Source of the DNA: Betaproteobacteria bacterium
GTDB taxonomy: Bacteria > Pseudomonadota > Gammaproteobacteria > Burkholderiales > Ferrovaceae
Length of the DNA stretch: 57,709 nt
Direction: 5' to 3'
NCBI GenBank assembly: GCA_028868905.1
Contig: JAGWTQ010000002.1
Span: 1 to 57,709 of the forward strand
The translations under genes were made by a program, and so were the position numbers. Shown here in pieces: positions 36,261 through 46,140 of the stretch (its first letter is position 1; every line of letters starts with the position of its first letter). Under the pieces are notes generated by a model that was given only the letters and a program-made list of their open reading frames with translations, was not told where the DNA came from and did not search any database.

Positions 36261-37249
36261 TCGGCATGCAGGCCCAGACGCTCGAACAGGCGGCGATCCC
36301 GTTCCACGTCCGGATTGCCGGTGGTGAGCAGCCGTTCGCCATAGAAAATCGAATTGGCCCCGGCGAGGAAACACAGGGCCTGCATCTCGTCGGAGAGGGA
36401 TTCCCGTCCGGCAGACAGGCGCACGCGCGATGCAGGCATGGTGATGCGCGCGCAGGCGAGGGTGCGCACGAATTCGAACGGGTCGAGCGGTTCCGTGCCA
36501 TGGAGCGGCGTGCCTTCCACCTGGACCAGCAGGTTGATGGGCACCGATTCCGGGGCAGGGTCGAGATTGGCCAGTTCGGCCAGGAGCCCGGCGCGCACCT
36601 GCCGGGTTTCGCCCATGCCGACAATGCCGCCACAACACACGTGCATGCCGGCATGACGCACGGCTTGCAGGGTGTCCAGGCGATCCTGGTAGTCCCGGGT
36701 GTGGATGATGTCACCGTAAAACTCGCGTGACGTGTCGAGGTTGTGGTTGTAATAGTCCAGCCCGGCCTGTTTCAGGCGTTCGGCCTGGGCCGGCTTGAGC
36801 ATGCCCAGGGTGGCGCAGGTCTCAAGGCCCATGGCGCGTACGCCTTCGATCATGTGGATGACCGCATCCAGATCGCGTTCCTTCGGGCTGCGCCAGGCGG
36901 CCCCCATGCAGAAACGGGAAGCGCCGGAGGCTTTGGCAGTGCGGGCGGCAGCCAGGACTTCTTCCGTGGACAGGATGGCCTGGTTGGCCACGGCCGTGGG
37001 ATGACGGATCGATTGCGGGCAATAGCCGCAGTCTTCCGGGCAACCGCCGGTTTTCACGGAAAGCAGCGTGGAGAGCTGCACCCCGTTGGGATCGAAATGG
37101 GCGCGGTGGACGGACTGGGCGCGCCAGATGAGATCGTTGAAGGGAAGTGCAAAAAGGGCTTCAACGGCTTCAACGGACCAAACCGTGGTGCTTTTCGAGG
37201 GCGAGGGTTGCGCGTTTTGCGTGCGCGACACAGTAGAATGAGTATCCAT
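36257..37249 (-). CDS. bioB: Biotin synthase
   Basis: Radical-SAM enzyme inserting sulfur into dethiobiotin. The [4Fe-4S] motif is [11 protein letters not shown]; the [2Fe-2S] ligands include the Cys of [13 protein letters not shown] and of [17 protein letters not shown] choose ATG 37249 ([11 protein letters not shown], 330 aa), leaving 61 bases to the divergent comF. An ATG at 37312 would add 21 residues and overlap the comF start codon; AAAGGA precedes it but is only two bases away. The N-terminal 40 residues before [10 protein letters not shown] are not conserved. Confidence 0.94.
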   Translation of the reverse strand: MDTHSTVSRTQNAQPSPSKSTTVWSVEAVEALFALPFNDLIWRAQSVHRAHFDPNGVQLSTLLSVKTGGCPEDCGYCPQSIRHPTAVANQAILSTEEVLAAARTAKASGASRFCMGAAWRSPKERDLDAVIHMIEGVRAMGLETCATLGMLKPAQAERLKQAGLDYYNHNLDTSREFYGDIIHTRDYQDRLDTLQAVRHAGMHVCCGGIVGMGETRQVRAGLLAELANLDPAPESVPINLLVQVEGTPLHGTEPLDPFEFVRTLACARITMPASRVRLSAGRESLSDEMQALCFLAGANSIFYGERLLTTGNPDVERDRRLFERLGLHAE

Positions 37250-37310
37250 GCCGGGATGATCAAGGACCGGCAACCTCTTTGTCAAATCAGGCAGCGTTGC
37301 GTGCCCCGTC

Positions 37311-37991
37311 ATGATCCTTTCGTCTTTTTGGCCGCACCAATGTTTCCTGTGCGGGGCGGCGCACGAAGCCTCTGCTGCGCTCTGCCCCCGCTGCTGGTCC
37401 GCCCTGCCGCCGCCCGCTCAGCCCGCTTGCCCCCGCTGCGGCGAAGCCAGCCCCTTTGCAGGGGGATGCCGCTGTTGCCGGCAGCTTGAACCGGCCTTCG
37501 ATGAAACAGTGGCCGCTTTCGCGTACCGTTATCCGGTGGATGTCCTGGTCCGGCGCCTCAAGTACGGAGGCGCCTTGCAGCTGGCGCCATTGCTGGCAGC
37601 CGGGTTGTCACAGGCCCTGGCCGGCCGCGAGTTGCCGGACCTGCTGGTGGCCATGCCGCTGTCGCAGCGGCGATGGCGTCGGCGCGGCTACAATCAGGCC
37701 CATGAAATTGCGCGCCGGGTTGCGGCCCGCTGCAGCCGGCCGCTCGAACCGGTCCTGGAACGGTTGCGCGACACGCCCGCCCAGGCAGGGCTCACGGCCG
37801 TGCGGCGGCGCGACAACCTGATCGGGGCTTTTCGCTGCCGCAGCCCGCTCGCCGGGTTGCGGGTGGCCCTGGTGGACGATGTCATGACCAGCGGCGCCAC
37901 CCTGGATGCCGCCGCGCGTGTCCTGAAAGCGGCGGGAGCCTGCCGTGTGAGCGCCTGGGTGGCGGCCAGGACCCCGGCCCCTGAATTCTGA
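37311..37991 (+). CDS. comF: ComF-family phosphoribosyltransferase-like protein
   Basis: A 226-aa ComF/GntX-type protein connected with DNA uptake and use of DNA as nutrient. The N-terminal zinc ribbon has CFLCG, CPRC and a second CPRCG...CRCC set. The C-terminal type I phosphoribosyltransferase domain has the PRPP loop [18 protein letters not shown] and the upstream [15 protein letters not shown]. It is divergent from bioB, a neighbourhood seen in other proteobacteria (bioH/comF/bioB). trmL begins nine bases after its stop. Confidence 0.92.
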   Translation: MILSSFWPHQCFLCGAAHEASAALCPRCWSALPPPAQPACPRCGEASPFAGGCRCCRQLEPAFDETVAAFAYRYPVDVLVRRLKYGGALQLAPLLAAGLSQALAGRELPDLLVAMPLSQRRWRRRGYNQAHEIARRVAARCSRPLEPVLERLRDTPAQAGLTAVRRRDNLIGAFRCRSPLAGLRVALVDDVMTSGATLDAAARVLKAAGACRVSAWVAARTPAPEF

Positions 37992-38000
37992 GGACTGAAC

Positions 38001-38465
38001 ATGTTTGACGTGGTGCTGTTTCAACCGGAAATTCCGCCCAACACGGGCAACATCATCCGCCTGTGCGCCAATACCGGCGCACGCCTGCATTTGATCGAAC
38101 CGCTCGGTTTCGACATATCCGACCGCCAGTTGCGGCGGGCCGGCCTTGACTACCACGAAAGCGCCGTCATGCGCGTGCATGCGGGATGGAATGCCTGCCG
38201 GCAGACGCTGGAAGGCCGGCGCTGGTTTGCCCTCACCACCAAGGCCGTACGCCGTCATACGGAACCGGCCTACCAGCCGGGCGATGTTTTCCTGCTGGGC
38301 CCTGAAACGAGCGGTTTGCCGGATGCCGTACTGCAGGAGTTCGACCCGGCGCAACGCTTGCGGCTGCCGATGGTGCCGGGCAGCCGCAGCCTCAATCTGT
38401 CCAACGCGGCGGCGGTGATGGTGTTTGAAGCCTGGCGCCAGCTGGGGTTTGCAGGGGCCGTATAG
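38001..38465 (+). CDS. trmL: tRNA (cytidine/uridine-34 2'-O)-methyltransferase
   Basis: SPOUT-class methyltransferase (154 aa), modifying the wobble 2'-OH of tRNA-Leu species. The opening FDVVLFQPEIPPNTGNIIRLCANTG is diagnostic, as are LGPETSGLP and the knot segment RLPMVPGSRSLNLSNAAAV. It is probably co-transcribed with comF and convergent with gpsA. Confidence 0.95.
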   Translation: MFDVVLFQPEIPPNTGNIIRLCANTGARLHLIEPLGFDISDRQLRRAGLDYHESAVMRVHAGWNACRQTLEGRRWFALTTKAVRRHTEPAYQPGDVFLLGPETSGLPDAVLQEFDPAQRLRLPMVPGSRSLNLSNAAAVMVFEAWRQLGFAGAV

Positions 38466-38470
38466 CGGGG

Positions 38471-39454
38471 CTATTCGGAACGGGGTTCACGCGAAAGCAG
38501 CGCTTCCACGGCTTCGTGGGCCGTGAGCGCTCCTGCCAGGACGCCCTGCACGGCTTCCGTGATGGGCATTTCCACCTGGTGATGGCGGGCCAGGGCCATG
38601 GCGGAGGCTGCCGAAGTCACGCCTTCCGCCACATGGCCCAGCTTTTCGAGGATCTCGGCCAGGGTCTCGCCCCGCCCGAGTCCCTGTCCGACGCGGTAAT
38701 TTCTTGAGAGGGGGCCGGTGCAGGTGAGCACCAGGTCTCCCAGTCCCGACAGGCCCATGAAGGTTTCCGGGCGTCCGCCCAGAACCACGCCCAGGCGCGC
38801 GATTTCAGCCAGGCCGCGGGTGATGAGCGCGGCACGCGCGTTGAACCCCAGCCCCAGCTGATCGGAAAGGCCGGTGGCGATGGCGATGACGTTCTTGAGC
38901 GCGCCGGCGATTTCCACGCCCACCAGGTCGGTGCTGGAATAGAGGCGCAGCCGGTGCCCATGGAGCGCGCGCGCGGTTTCCCGGGCGAAGGCAGGGTGAG
39001 GCGAGGCCAGCGTGATGGCCGCCGGCAGGCCGGCAGCGACTTCTTCGGCAAAGCTGGGGCCAGACAGCACGCCGCTCAGGGTGCCTGCGGAAACCGTTTC
39101 GGCCACGATCTGGTGCGGCAGATAACCGTTGTCCGGATCGAATCCTTTGCAGGCCCACAGCAAGGGCAATTTTGGCTGGCAATGCTGCAGCTGTTGCAGC
39201 GTGTCGCGCAAGGCCGCCACGGGAACCGCCAGGATCGCCAGGTCTGCATCGGCCACCGCCTCATGCAGGTCTGCGGTTACGGCAAGCTGGGGCGGCAGCA
39301 GGTGGTTGGGGAGATAGCGGCGGTTGATGCGGCTGGTGCGCATCTCGCCCATGGTGGCCGGGTTGCGTCCCCACAACGTGCTGGGATGCCGGCCGATGAA
39401 GCTGATGGCCAGGGCCGTTCCCCAGGCGCCGGCACCGAGGATGGCCAGTTTCAT
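38471..39454 (-). CDS. gpsA: Glycerol-3-phosphate dehydrogenase [NAD(P)+]
   Basis: Reduces dihydroxyacetone phosphate to sn-glycerol 3-phosphate for phospholipid synthesis (327 aa). It has the Rossmann motif MKLAILGAGAWGTALAISF, GPSFAEEVAAGLPAA, and the catalytic Lys in EIAGALKNVIAIATG. The start at 39454 begins the fold; an upstream frame to 39571 overlaps secB. It is last in the YibN-like, grxC, secB, gpsA order known from E. coli. Confidence 0.97.
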   Translation of the reverse strand: MKLAILGAGAWGTALAISFIGRHPSTLWGRNPATMGEMRTSRINRRYLPNHLLPPQLAVTADLHEAVADADLAILAVPVAALRDTLQQLQHCQPKLPLLWACKGFDPDNGYLPHQIVAETVSAGTLSGVLSGPSFAEEVAAGLPAAITLASPHPAFARETARALHGHRLRLYSSTDLVGVEIAGALKNVIAIATGLSDQLGLGFNARAALITRGLAEIARLGVVLGGRPETFMGLSGLGDLVLTCTGPLSRNYRVGQGLGRGETLAEILEKLGHVAEGVTSAASAMALARHHQVEMPITEAVQGVLAGALTAHEAVEALLSREPRSE

Positions 39455-39458
39455 GGCG

Positions 39459-39935
39459 TTACTGGGTAACCGGTGATGCCGGCGCGGCCTGGGCCTGGGC
39501 TTCCTGCAGGCGCTGCTGGAAGAGCGCTTCGAAATTGACCGGGTTGAGCACCACGGGCGGGAAACCGGCACGGGTCACGAGATCGGAAACCGCTTCGCGC
39601 GCGTACGGAAACAGGATGCCGGGGCAGGTGACGCCCAGCACGTAGGGCATGTCGGTAGCCGGGATGTTCTCCAGGCGGAATATGCCGGCCTGGGCCACTT
39701 CCACCAGGAACATGGTCTTGTCGCCAACCTTCGCCGTCACGGTGACGGAAACGGCCACCTGGAAGATGCCCGCGTCAACCGGTTCGCTGCTGTTGGAAAG
39801 TTGCACCTCGACTTGCGGCGTATCGCGCTCCAGGAAAATCTGGGGTGCGTTGGGCAGTTCCAGGGAGATGTCTTTGACGTAGATTTTTTCGATGGAAAAA
39901 ACCGGGGTAGTGTCGGGTGCGCCTTCTTGGGTCAT
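39459..39935 (-). CDS. secB: Protein-export chaperone SecB
   Basis: Tetrameric chaperone (158 aa) that holds preproteins unfolded and delivers them to SecA. The family text [19 protein letters not shown] and [11 protein letters not shown]-like [14 protein letters not shown] are present, as is the C-terminal [19 protein letters not shown] with NFEALFQQR. The last 15 residues are Ala/Pro/Gln-rich and disordered. It lies between grxC and gpsA with gaps of 4 bases on each side. Confidence 0.97.
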   Translation of the reverse strand: MTQEGAPDTTPVFSIEKIYVKDISLELPNAPQIFLERDTPQVEVQLSNSSEPVDAGIFQVAVSVTVTAKVGDKTMFLVEVAQAGIFRLENIPATDMPYVLGVTCPGILFPYAREAVSDLVTRAGFPPVVLNPVNFEALFQQRLQEAQAQAAPASPVTQ

Positions 39936-39939
39936 GAGT

Positions 39940-40215
39940 TCATTGTCCTGAAGTGGAATCGGCCAGAAGTGGATCCAGCCGGCCGGCCTGGTCTAGGGCG
40001 ACGAGATCGTCGTATCCGCCCACGTGGGTGTCGTTGATGAAAATCTGGGGAACGGTGCGCCGCCCCGTGCGGCCGGTCATGGTTTCCCGCTGCGCGGGGT
40101 CGAGGTCGACGCGGATTTTTTCCAGCGACGCCACGCCTTTTTTGAGCAGGAAACGTTCCGCCATGATGCAGTAGGGGCAAACCCCGGTGGTGTACATGAC
40201 AACGCGCGGATCCAT
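39940..40215 (-). CDS. grxC: Glutaredoxin 3
   Basis: Small dithiol glutaredoxin (91 aa). The active site is Cys-Pro-Tyr-Cys in [13 protein letters not shown], with the cis-Pro segment [10 protein letters not shown] and the glutathione-binding [10 protein letters not shown]. It reduces disulphides and mixed glutathione disulphides in the cytosol. The order upstream of secB matches E. coli. Confidence 0.96.
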   Translation of the reverse strand: MDPRVVMYTTGVCPYCIMAERFLLKKGVASLEKIRVDLDPAQRETMTGRTGRRTVPQIFINDTHVGGYDDLVALDQAGRLDPLLADSTSGQ

Positions 40216-40223
40216 GGGAGACC

Positions 40224-40667
40224 TCAGGCCTTGCCGGCAGGTTTTTCGATGGGCAGGTTGGCCTCAACCCAGGAGGACATGCCGCCCTGGAGCACGAACA
40301 CATCAGCGAAGCCCTGGGCTTTCAGGGTGTTGGATGCCTTGGCGCTGTTCTGGCCGGTGGCCACGAGAATGACCGGGCGTGCCTTGAACCGTGAAATTTC
40401 CTCGGCGCGGGCAGTCAGTTCGTCTGCGGGGATATGGCGTGCCCCGGGCAGGTGCCCGATCTCGAAATCCTTGGGGCGCCGCAAATCGATGACAATGGCG
40501 TGCTTCTGGTTGATGAGCTGGGTCGCCTCAAGGGTACTCACGGAAGCCTGGGAGCCTCGCAGAGACTGGAGTTCCGGCCAGACGAGCATGATGCCGCTCG
40601 CCGCCATGAGGATGACCAGGCCGAGATGCTGGTAGAGAAAGTCCAAGATGACAGGTGCTCCATGCAC
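40224..40667 (-). CDS. YibN-like membrane-anchored rhodanese-fold protein lacking the active Cys
   Basis: A 147-aa protein: one N-terminal membrane helix (LGLVILMAASGIMLVW) and a cytosolic rhodanese domain (VIDLRRPKDFEIGHLPGARHI; VFVLQGGMSSW). The loop that normally holds the sulfur-carrying Cys reads VATGQNSAKA, with no cysteine, so sulfurtransferase activity is not expected. Position before grxC-secB-gpsA corresponds to E. coli yibN, whose domain also looks degenerate. Confidence 0.88.
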   Translation of the reverse strand: MHGAPVILDFLYQHLGLVILMAASGIMLVWPELQSLRGSQASVSTLEATQLINQKHAIVIDLRRPKDFEIGHLPGARHIPADELTARAEEISRFKARPVILVATGQNSAKASNTLKAQGFADVFVLQGGMSSWVEANLPIEKPAGKA

Positions 40668-40766
40668 GTAAAAACGCCCTGTATTCTACCAAAGAACCAC
40701 AATTGTTTTTCGCGCCTGTTATTTTTCTTGCTAGAATAACTCTATTTATTGTTACTGAATGGCGCC

Positions 40767-41516
40767 ATGAAGAAAATCGTGCTGCTACGTCATGGGCAGA
40801 GCGTCTGGAACGAAGAAAACCGCTTTACCGGATGGGCTGACGTGGGGCTGACGGCCCGCGGCATGCAGGAAGCGGTCCGGGCCGGACAATTGATGAAATC
40901 GGCGGGGTTTGAAGTCGATCTGGCATTCACATCGATGCTTCAGCGGGCCATCAAGACCTTGTGGCTTGGCCTCGAAGTCATGGAGCGCATGTGGGTGCCG
41001 GTGGTGACCGACTGGCGCCTGAACGAGCGGCACTATGGCGACCTGCAGGGACTCAACAAATCCGAGACGTCCGCCCGATTCGGCGAGCAGCAGGTGTACC
41101 AGTGGCGCCGCAGCTACGACATCCGTCCGCCCCAAATGCCCCTCAACGACAGCCGGAGCGAAGCCGAAGACCCCCGCTATCGTCACCTCGCGGGCAACGA
41201 GCTGCCTTGCGGGGAAAGCCTCAAGGATACGGTGGAGCGCGTCATTCCCTATTGGGAAAACGTGATTGCGCCTGCCGTGCGCAACGGCCGGCAGGTTCTG
41301 GTCGTGGCCCATGGCAATTCCCTGCGCGCCCTCATCAAATACCTGGGCAATATCCCCGACGATGCCATCGTGGGCGTCAACATCCCCACCGGAATGCCCA
41401 TGGTGTATGAGCTGGACGAGGATCTCACGGCCCTCAACAGCTACTATCTGGGCGACCCGGACGAAATCACCCGGATGACGCAGGCGGTTGCCAACCAGGG
41501 TCGCATCGAATCCTGA
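40767..41516 (+). CDS. gpmA: 2,3-bisphosphoglycerate-dependent phosphoglycerate mutase
   Basis: Glycolytic interconversion of 3- and 2-phosphoglycerate (249 aa). The phospho-His motif LRHGQSVWNEENRFTGWADV is complete, with the acid LNERHYGDLQG and the second His in VVAHGNSLRALIKYL. I use ATG 40767 (MKKIVLLRHG). A -10-like TAGAAT lies at 40732-40737. It occupies the spot where E. coli has the unrelated, manganese-dependent gpmM. Confidence 0.97.
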   Translation: MKKIVLLRHGQSVWNEENRFTGWADVGLTARGMQEAVRAGQLMKSAGFEVDLAFTSMLQRAIKTLWLGLEVMERMWVPVVTDWRLNERHYGDLQGLNKSETSARFGEQQVYQWRRSYDIRPPQMPLNDSRSEAEDPRYRHLAGNELPCGESLKDTVERVIPYWENVIAPAVRNGRQVLVVAHGNSLRALIKYLGNIPDDAIVGVNIPTGMPMVYELDEDLTALNSYYLGDPDEITRMTQAVANQGRIES

Positions 41517-41525
41517 GCGGGTCGG

Positions 41526-42755
41526 GTGGCGACGCGCACACACATCATTGCCGCACTGCTTTCCTTCCTCGCCTGCGGGGTGGCCTGGGCGGGGCCTGCC
41601 AACGATCTGGAAGACCTGCGCGGACGCATTCACCAGATGCAGCAGGAACTGTCCGCCACCGAAGGCTCCAAAAACGAAGCCGTGGACGCCCTGCGCAAGT
41701 CGGAGCGGGCCATCAGTGAAATCAACCGCACCTTGCGCAACCTGGACCAGCAGCATCAGGCCCTGCAGTCGGAGCTGGGCCGGCTGCATCAGCGTTCCGG
41801 CCGTACCCGCGATGCCATCGGACAAGGCCAGGCCGCACTCGCCGCACTGCTGAGGCAACGATACGAGCAGGGGGCGTCCGAGCCCCTGTCGTTGTTGCTG
41901 TCCGGCCAGAACCCCGACGACATCGAGCGCCAGATGGAGTATCTGGAAATTCTCGCGCGCTCGCGCGCGGAAACGCTCCAGGCCTTGCGCAACAACCTGC
42001 AGACGCTCGCCCAGGTCACGGCGGAACGCGAGCAGAAGCTGCGTCAGCTGGCGCAGGTCCAGGCCGAGCAGGCCAGCCAGCGCAAGCATCTGCAGGCGGA
42101 AAACAAGGAACGCGCCAAGCTGGTGGCAAACCTTTCCAGCAAGATGAAGAAACAGAAGCGCAGCCTCCAGTCCCTGCAAAAGGATGAAAGGCGGCTGACC
42201 AAGCTGGTGGAAGACATCAACCGGATGCTGGCGCGGCGGGAACAGGAGCGCAAACGCCGGCGCGAGGAAGAAAAGCAGGGCGGAAAAGCGGGGGGAGCGC
42301 AGCCCCCGCCCCTGGCCATGATCGACAAGGTGCCGGAGTTCGGTTATGACAGCGACGGCTTTGCGCGGATGAAAGGCCATCTGCGTCTGCCCGTGGCCGG
42401 GGAACTGATGAACCGGTTTGGCAGTCCACGTTCCGATACCGGCCTGAGCTGGCGCGGACTGTTCATCCGGGCTCCGGAAGGAAGGGATGTCAAGGCGGTG
42501 GCGTCCGGCCGGGTGGTGTTTGCGGACTGGCTGCGGGGCTTCGGCAACCTGCTCATCATCGACCACGGGGGCAGCTACATGAGTCTCTATGGCGGGGTGC
42601 AAAGCCTTTTTGTCCAGGTCGGTGACCTGGTCAAGGGGGGGGCGACGGTTGCCAGCGCCGGCAGCACGGGTGGAAACAGCGAATCGGGGCTATACTTCGA
42701 GCTTCGCTATCAAAGCAAGCCGTTCGATCCCATGAAGTGGGTTGGGCGGCCGTAA
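41526..42755 (+). CDS. envC: EnvC-like murein hydrolase activator
   Basis: A 409-aa periplasmic protein that activates AmiA/AmiB-type amidases at the septum. The signal peptide (MATRTHIIAALLSFLACGVAWA) is followed by about 230 residues of coiled coil (Leu/Gln/Glu/Arg-rich) and a LytM domain from about residue 290. The zinc-binding positions of M23 peptidases are altered: SWRGLFIRAP and GLYFELRYQ replace the HxGxD and HxHFE patterns, so it is a non-catalytic activator. It starts with GTG at 41526, ten bases after gpmA. The gpmA-envC-ctpA order suggests co-expression. Confidence 0.93.
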   Translation: MATRTHIIAALLSFLACGVAWAGPANDLEDLRGRIHQMQQELSATEGSKNEAVDALRKSERAISEINRTLRNLDQQHQALQSELGRLHQRSGRTRDAIGQGQAALAALLRQRYEQGASEPLSLLLSGQNPDDIERQMEYLEILARSRAETLQALRNNLQTLAQVTAEREQKLRQLAQVQAEQASQRKHLQAENKERAKLVANLSSKMKKQKRSLQSLQKDERRLTKLVEDINRMLARREQERKRRREEEKQGGKAGGAQPPPLAMIDKVPEFGYDSDGFARMKGHLRLPVAGELMNRFGSPRSDTGLSWRGLFIRAPEGRDVKAVASGRVVFADWLRGFGNLLIIDHGGSYMSLYGGVQSLFVQVGDLVKGGATVASAGSTGGNSESGLYFELRYQSKPFDPMKWVGRP

Positions 42756-42776
42756 CGTCATCAAAGGATCAAGGCT

Positions 42777-44201
42777 ATGGGTGGGCAATTGAAGAAACTG
42801 GGCTTGGTGTTGCTGGGAGCCGTGATCGGTTTTTCCCTCACGCTGAACTTCTCTGCGGTTGCTGAGCGTCCTCAGGCCGGCACCCCCCTGCCGATCGAAG
42901 AGTTGCGCACGTTCAGCGAAGTCTTCGGTCGCATCAAAAGCGATTATGTGGAACCGGTGGACGACCACAAGCTCATCAAGGAAGCCATCACCGGCATGGT
43001 GGCGGGTCTGGATCCCCACTCTGCCTATCTTGACCAGGATGCCTACAAGGAACTGCAGGCCGGCACGCAAGGCGAGTTCGGCGGCCTGGGCATTGAAGTG
43101 ACGATGGAAGACGGCCTGGTCAGGGTGGTTTCCCCCATCGACGACACCCCGGCATCGCGCGCCGGCATCAAGCCGGGCGACCTCATCATCAAGCTCGACG
43201 AGATGGCCGTCAAAGGCATGACACTGAACGATGCGGTCAAGCGCATGCGCGGCAAGCCTGACACCCAGATCACCTTGACGCTGGTGCGCAAGAACGCACC
43301 CAAGCCGATCGTCGTCACGCTGACCCGTTCCGTCATCAAGATGAAAAGCATCAAGCTCAAGGAAGTGGAGCCGGGCTACGCCTCCATCCGCGTGAGCCAA
43401 TTCCAGGAGCACACCGGCGAAGACCTGGCCGCCGCAGTGGAGAAGTTCTACAAGGACAACAAGGGGGCCGTCAAAGGCCTCGTGCTGGATCTGCGCAACG
43501 ATCCCGGCGGCCTGCTCAATGCTGCGGTGGGCGTATCGGCCGTGTTCCTGCCGCAGGATGCCCTGGTGGTATACACCGAGGGCCGGGTGCCGGATGCCAA
43601 GATGCGCCTGACGGTGGAACCCGAAAACTACCTGCGCAACCCCACGGAGTCCGACTACGTGGCCGGTTTGCCGGCCGTCGTGAAAAAGATTCCGATGGTG
43701 GTGCTGGTCAACAGCGGGTCGGCGTCGGCCTCGGAAATCGTGGCGGGCGCGCTGCAGGATCATCACCGGGCAACCATCATGGGCGTGCGCACCTTCGGGA
43801 AAGGCTCGGTGCAGACCATACTGCCGCTGTCCAACAACACGGCACTCAAGCTCACCACGGCCCGCTACTTTACGCCCAGCGGCCGTTCCATCCAGGCCAA
43901 GGGGATCGAGCCCGACGTGGTGGTGCCGGAAGATCCGGACATGGTGGAAGCTTCCCTGGGCATCCGCGAGGCGGATCTGGAAGGCCACCTGTCCAATCCC
44001 ACAGACAGCAAGGCGGGTACGGGGGCTGATGCCGCGGCCGCCACGGCAGCTGCCAAAGCGGCAGCCGCCAAGGCGCAGGAAGCGGCTGCCAAGTCAGCCC
44101 ACAAGCCTGAAGCCAAGCTGGAGAACGGCAAGGAAAAACCCGACTACCAGCTGAACCAGGCCATCACTTTCCTCAAGCGGAAGCAGCCGAAAACCAACTG
44201 A
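42777..44201 (+). CDS. ctpA: C-terminal processing serine protease, S41 family
   Basis: A 474-aa periplasmic carboxyl-terminal protease. N-terminal signal anchor (KKLGLVLLGAVIGFSLTLNF), then a PDZ domain at about 95-175 (GGLGIEVTMEDGLVRVVSPI, GIKPGDLIIKLD). The catalytic core has LVNSGSASASEIVAGAL (Ser) and TFGKGSVQTILPL (Lys). An unusual Ala/Lys-rich low-complexity segment (residues ~415-450) precedes the C terminus. Such proteases trim cell-wall hydrolases and lipoproteins, in keeping with adjacent envC. Confidence 0.95.
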   Translation: MGGQLKKLGLVLLGAVIGFSLTLNFSAVAERPQAGTPLPIEELRTFSEVFGRIKSDYVEPVDDHKLIKEAITGMVAGLDPHSAYLDQDAYKELQAGTQGEFGGLGIEVTMEDGLVRVVSPIDDTPASRAGIKPGDLIIKLDEMAVKGMTLNDAVKRMRGKPDTQITLTLVRKNAPKPIVVTLTRSVIKMKSIKLKEVEPGYASIRVSQFQEHTGEDLAAAVEKFYKDNKGAVKGLVLDLRNDPGGLLNAAVGVSAVFLPQDALVVYTEGRVPDAKMRLTVEPENYLRNPTESDYVAGLPAVVKKIPMVVLVNSGSASASEIVAGALQDHHRATIMGVRTFGKGSVQTILPLSNNTALKLTTARYFTPSGRSIQAKGIEPDVVVPEDPDMVEASLGIREADLEGHLSNPTDSKAGTGADAAAATAAAKAAAAKAQEAAAKSAHKPEAKLENGKEKPDYQLNQAITFLKRKQPKTN

Positions 44202-44214
44202 CCGCTGGCTGAAC

Positions 44215-44976
44215 ATGGACGACACACAGCTGCTGCGCTACAGCCGCCACATCCTGCTCAACGAGCTGGGTGTGGAAGGGCAGGAAAAATTTCGTGGCGC
44301 CCGGGTGTTGCTGGTGGGCACCGGCGGACTGGGATCTCCGGCTTCGCTTTACCTGGCGGCCAGCGGGGTGGGACACATCACCCTGTGCGACGGAGATACC
44401 GTGGACCTGACCAACCTCCAGCGGCAAATTGCCCTGCGCACGGCCGATATTGGACGCAACAAGGCCGAAGCGACGCGTGATGCCTTGCTGGCCATCAACC
44501 CGGACGTGGTGGTGGACGTGGTCGCAGCGCGGGTTTCCGGCAGCACGCTGGAGGAGCGGGTGGCTGCCGCCGATGTGGTGCTGGACTGCAGTGACAACTT
44601 TTCCACGCGGCATGCGGTCAATCGTGCCTGCGTGCGCCATCTCAAGCCTCTGGTGTCAGGGGCGGCCATTCGTTTCGACGCACAGATTGCGGTGTTCGAT
44701 CCGCGCAAAACCGGTAGCCCCTGTTACGAATGTCTCTATCCCGAAACGGCCACCGACGAGGAAGTCCGCTGTGCCGTGATGGGGGTTTTTTCCCCGCTGG
44801 TGGGAATTGTGGGGGCCACGCAGGCAGCGGAAGCCCTCAAGCTACTGGCGGGCATGGGCCAATCCCTGGCCGGCCGGCTGCTGATTCTCAATGCCTTGAC
44901 CATGGAATGGCAGCAACTGACGTTGCCGCAGGATCCCCACTGCAAGGTGTGCGGCAGCCTCAGCGCAGCACACTAG
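44215..44976 (+). CDS. moeB: MoeB/ThiF-family sulfur-carrier adenylyltransferase
   Basis: A 253-aa E1-like enzyme that adenylates the C-terminal Gly of MoaD or ThiS for sulfur transfer into molybdopterin or thiamine. The ATP loop is [18 protein letters not shown], with [13 protein letters not shown] and the adenylation-site Asp in [13 protein letters not shown]. Zinc ligands are CYEC and CKVC. There is no rhodanese extension. MoeB versus ThiF cannot be separated by sequence alone; the NasA gene in this window needs molybdopterin. Its end overlaps tsaD by 17 bases. Confidence 0.92.
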   Translation: MDDTQLLRYSRHILLNELGVEGQEKFRGARVLLVGTGGLGSPASLYLAASGVGHITLCDGDTVDLTNLQRQIALRTADIGRNKAEATRDALLAINPDVVVDVVAARVSGSTLEERVAAADVVLDCSDNFSTRHAVNRACVRHLKPLVSGAAIRFDAQIAVFDPRKTGSPCYECLYPETATDEEVRCAVMGVFSPLVGIVGATQAAEALKLLAGMGQSLAGRLLILNALTMEWQQLTLPQDPHCKVCGSLSAAH

Positions 44977-45988
44977 CCTGGGCGTATTCCTGCAGGTTCC
45001 AGCGCGGGTGGATGGTGAACTGGCCCGGTTGCTGCGCGGCTTCAGGATGGCGCAGCAGGCGGCAGGCGCCGGCGTAGGCGATCATGGCGCCGTTGTCGGT
45101 GCACAGCCGCAACGGCGGGAACGCCACACGGGCGCCGCGCCGGGCCAGGCGTTCAGTCAGGGTTTGGCGCAGGCGGCGATTGGCGCCCACCCCTCCGGCC
45201 ACCACCAATTGATTCATTTCCGTCTGTTCGAGTGCCAGTTCGGCCTTCCGGCACAGCACATCCGCCACGGCCGCTTCGAAACTGGCCGCAATGTGTGCAT
45301 GATCGTCGTCGCCCCGTGATTTGACCAACAGCGATACGGCGGTTTTGAGACCACTGAAGCTCATGAGGAGGTCGCCGCTCTGAAGCATGGGGCGGGGCAG
45401 GGCAAAGCGCCCGGGGTCTCCGTTCTCCGCCAGCCGCGACAGTGCGGGGCCGCCCGGATAGGGCAGTCCCAGGAGCTGGGCGGTCTTGTCGAACGCTTCG
45501 CCTGCGGCATCGTCCACCGTTTCTCCCAGCAATTCGTATTGTCCGACGTCGCGAACGGCCATGAACTGGGTATGGCCTCCGGACACCAGCAGCGCCACGA
45601 AAGGAAAATCGGGGGGCAGTTCGCCCAGCAGGGGCGAGAGCAGGTGCCCCTCCAGGTGGTGCACTCCCACCACGGGGATCTCGAGTGCCACGGCCAGGGA
45701 CTCGGCCACCGAGGCCCCCACCAGCAGGGCGCCGGCAAGGCCAGGCCCTGCCGTATAGGCCACTGCATCGATTGCATCCAGGGTCCGGTTGCCATCCTGC
45801 AAGGTTTTCCGGATGAGCGGAATGATGCGCCGGATGTGGTCGCGCGAGGCCAGTTCGGGCACCACGCCGCCATAGGCTTCGTGCAGAGCCACCTGGGAAT
45901 GCAGCGCTTCGGACAGCAGGCCGGCCTCCGTGTCGTAGAGGCCGATGCCGGTTTCGTCACAGGACGTTTCGATGCCCAGGATCAACAT
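44960..45988 (-). CDS. tsaD: tRNA threonylcarbamoyladenosine transferase subunit TsaD
   Basis: Catalytic subunit for t6A37 formation on ANN-decoding tRNAs (342 aa). It begins [19 protein letters not shown], with metal-binding histidines in [14 protein letters not shown] and the nucleotide-binding [10 protein letters not shown] and [15 protein letters not shown] 45988 is used; the frame continues to 46048 without homology. In many proteobacteria tsaD is divergent from rpsU; here a lipoprotein gene and terminator lie between them. Confidence 0.97.
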   Translation of the reverse strand: MLILGIETSCDETGIGLYDTEAGLLSEALHSQVALHEAYGGVVPELASRDHIRRIIPLIRKTLQDGNRTLDAIDAVAYTAGPGLAGALLVGASVAESLAVALEIPVVGVHHLEGHLLSPLLGELPPDFPFVALLVSGGHTQFMAVRDVGQYELLGETVDDAAGEAFDKTAQLLGLPYPGGPALSRLAENGDPGRFALPRPMLQSGDLLMSFSGLKTAVSLLVKSRGDDDHAHIAASFEAAVADVLCRKAELALEQTEMNQLVVAGGVGANRRLRQTLTERLARRGARVAFPPLRLCTDNGAMIAYAGACRLLRHPEAAQQPGQFTIHPRWNLQEYAQASVLR

Positions 45989-46071
45989 GGGTTCAGGTTC
46001 GAAGGACAGAAAATCGGGATGAAAAGCAGAGCAGTTTGGCATAGCCACCGTTCTGCTTCAAGCGGCGGCCC

Positions 46072-46123
46072 GCAAAGAGAAAGGCCCTGTCCGCCAATCC
46101 CGGGAGGGCGGCGGGCAGGGCCT
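46072..46123 (-). terminator. Intrinsic terminator after the surface lipoprotein gene
   Basis: On the minus strand, AGGCCCTGCCCGCC (46110-46123) pairs with GGCGGACAGGGCCT (46082-46095) with a single mismatch, forming a 14-bp stem. It is followed by the T-rich TTCTCTTTG. It lies 18 bases after the lipoprotein stop and insulates tsaD from it. Confidence 0.8.
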
Positions 46124-46140
46124 GGAGCGCAAGGACCGGA

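Noticed and set aside
40224-40667. Active rhodanese sulfurtransferase
   Set aside because: The active-site loop has no cysteine, so only the fold is claimed.
40785-42602. 605-codon minus-strand frame across gpmA and envC
   Set aside because: Both plus-strand genes are certain, and the antisense product has no recognisable feature.
41526-42755. Active M23 endopeptidase
   Set aside because: The zinc-ligand positions are replaced (SWRGLF, LYFELR), matching the EnvC activator group.
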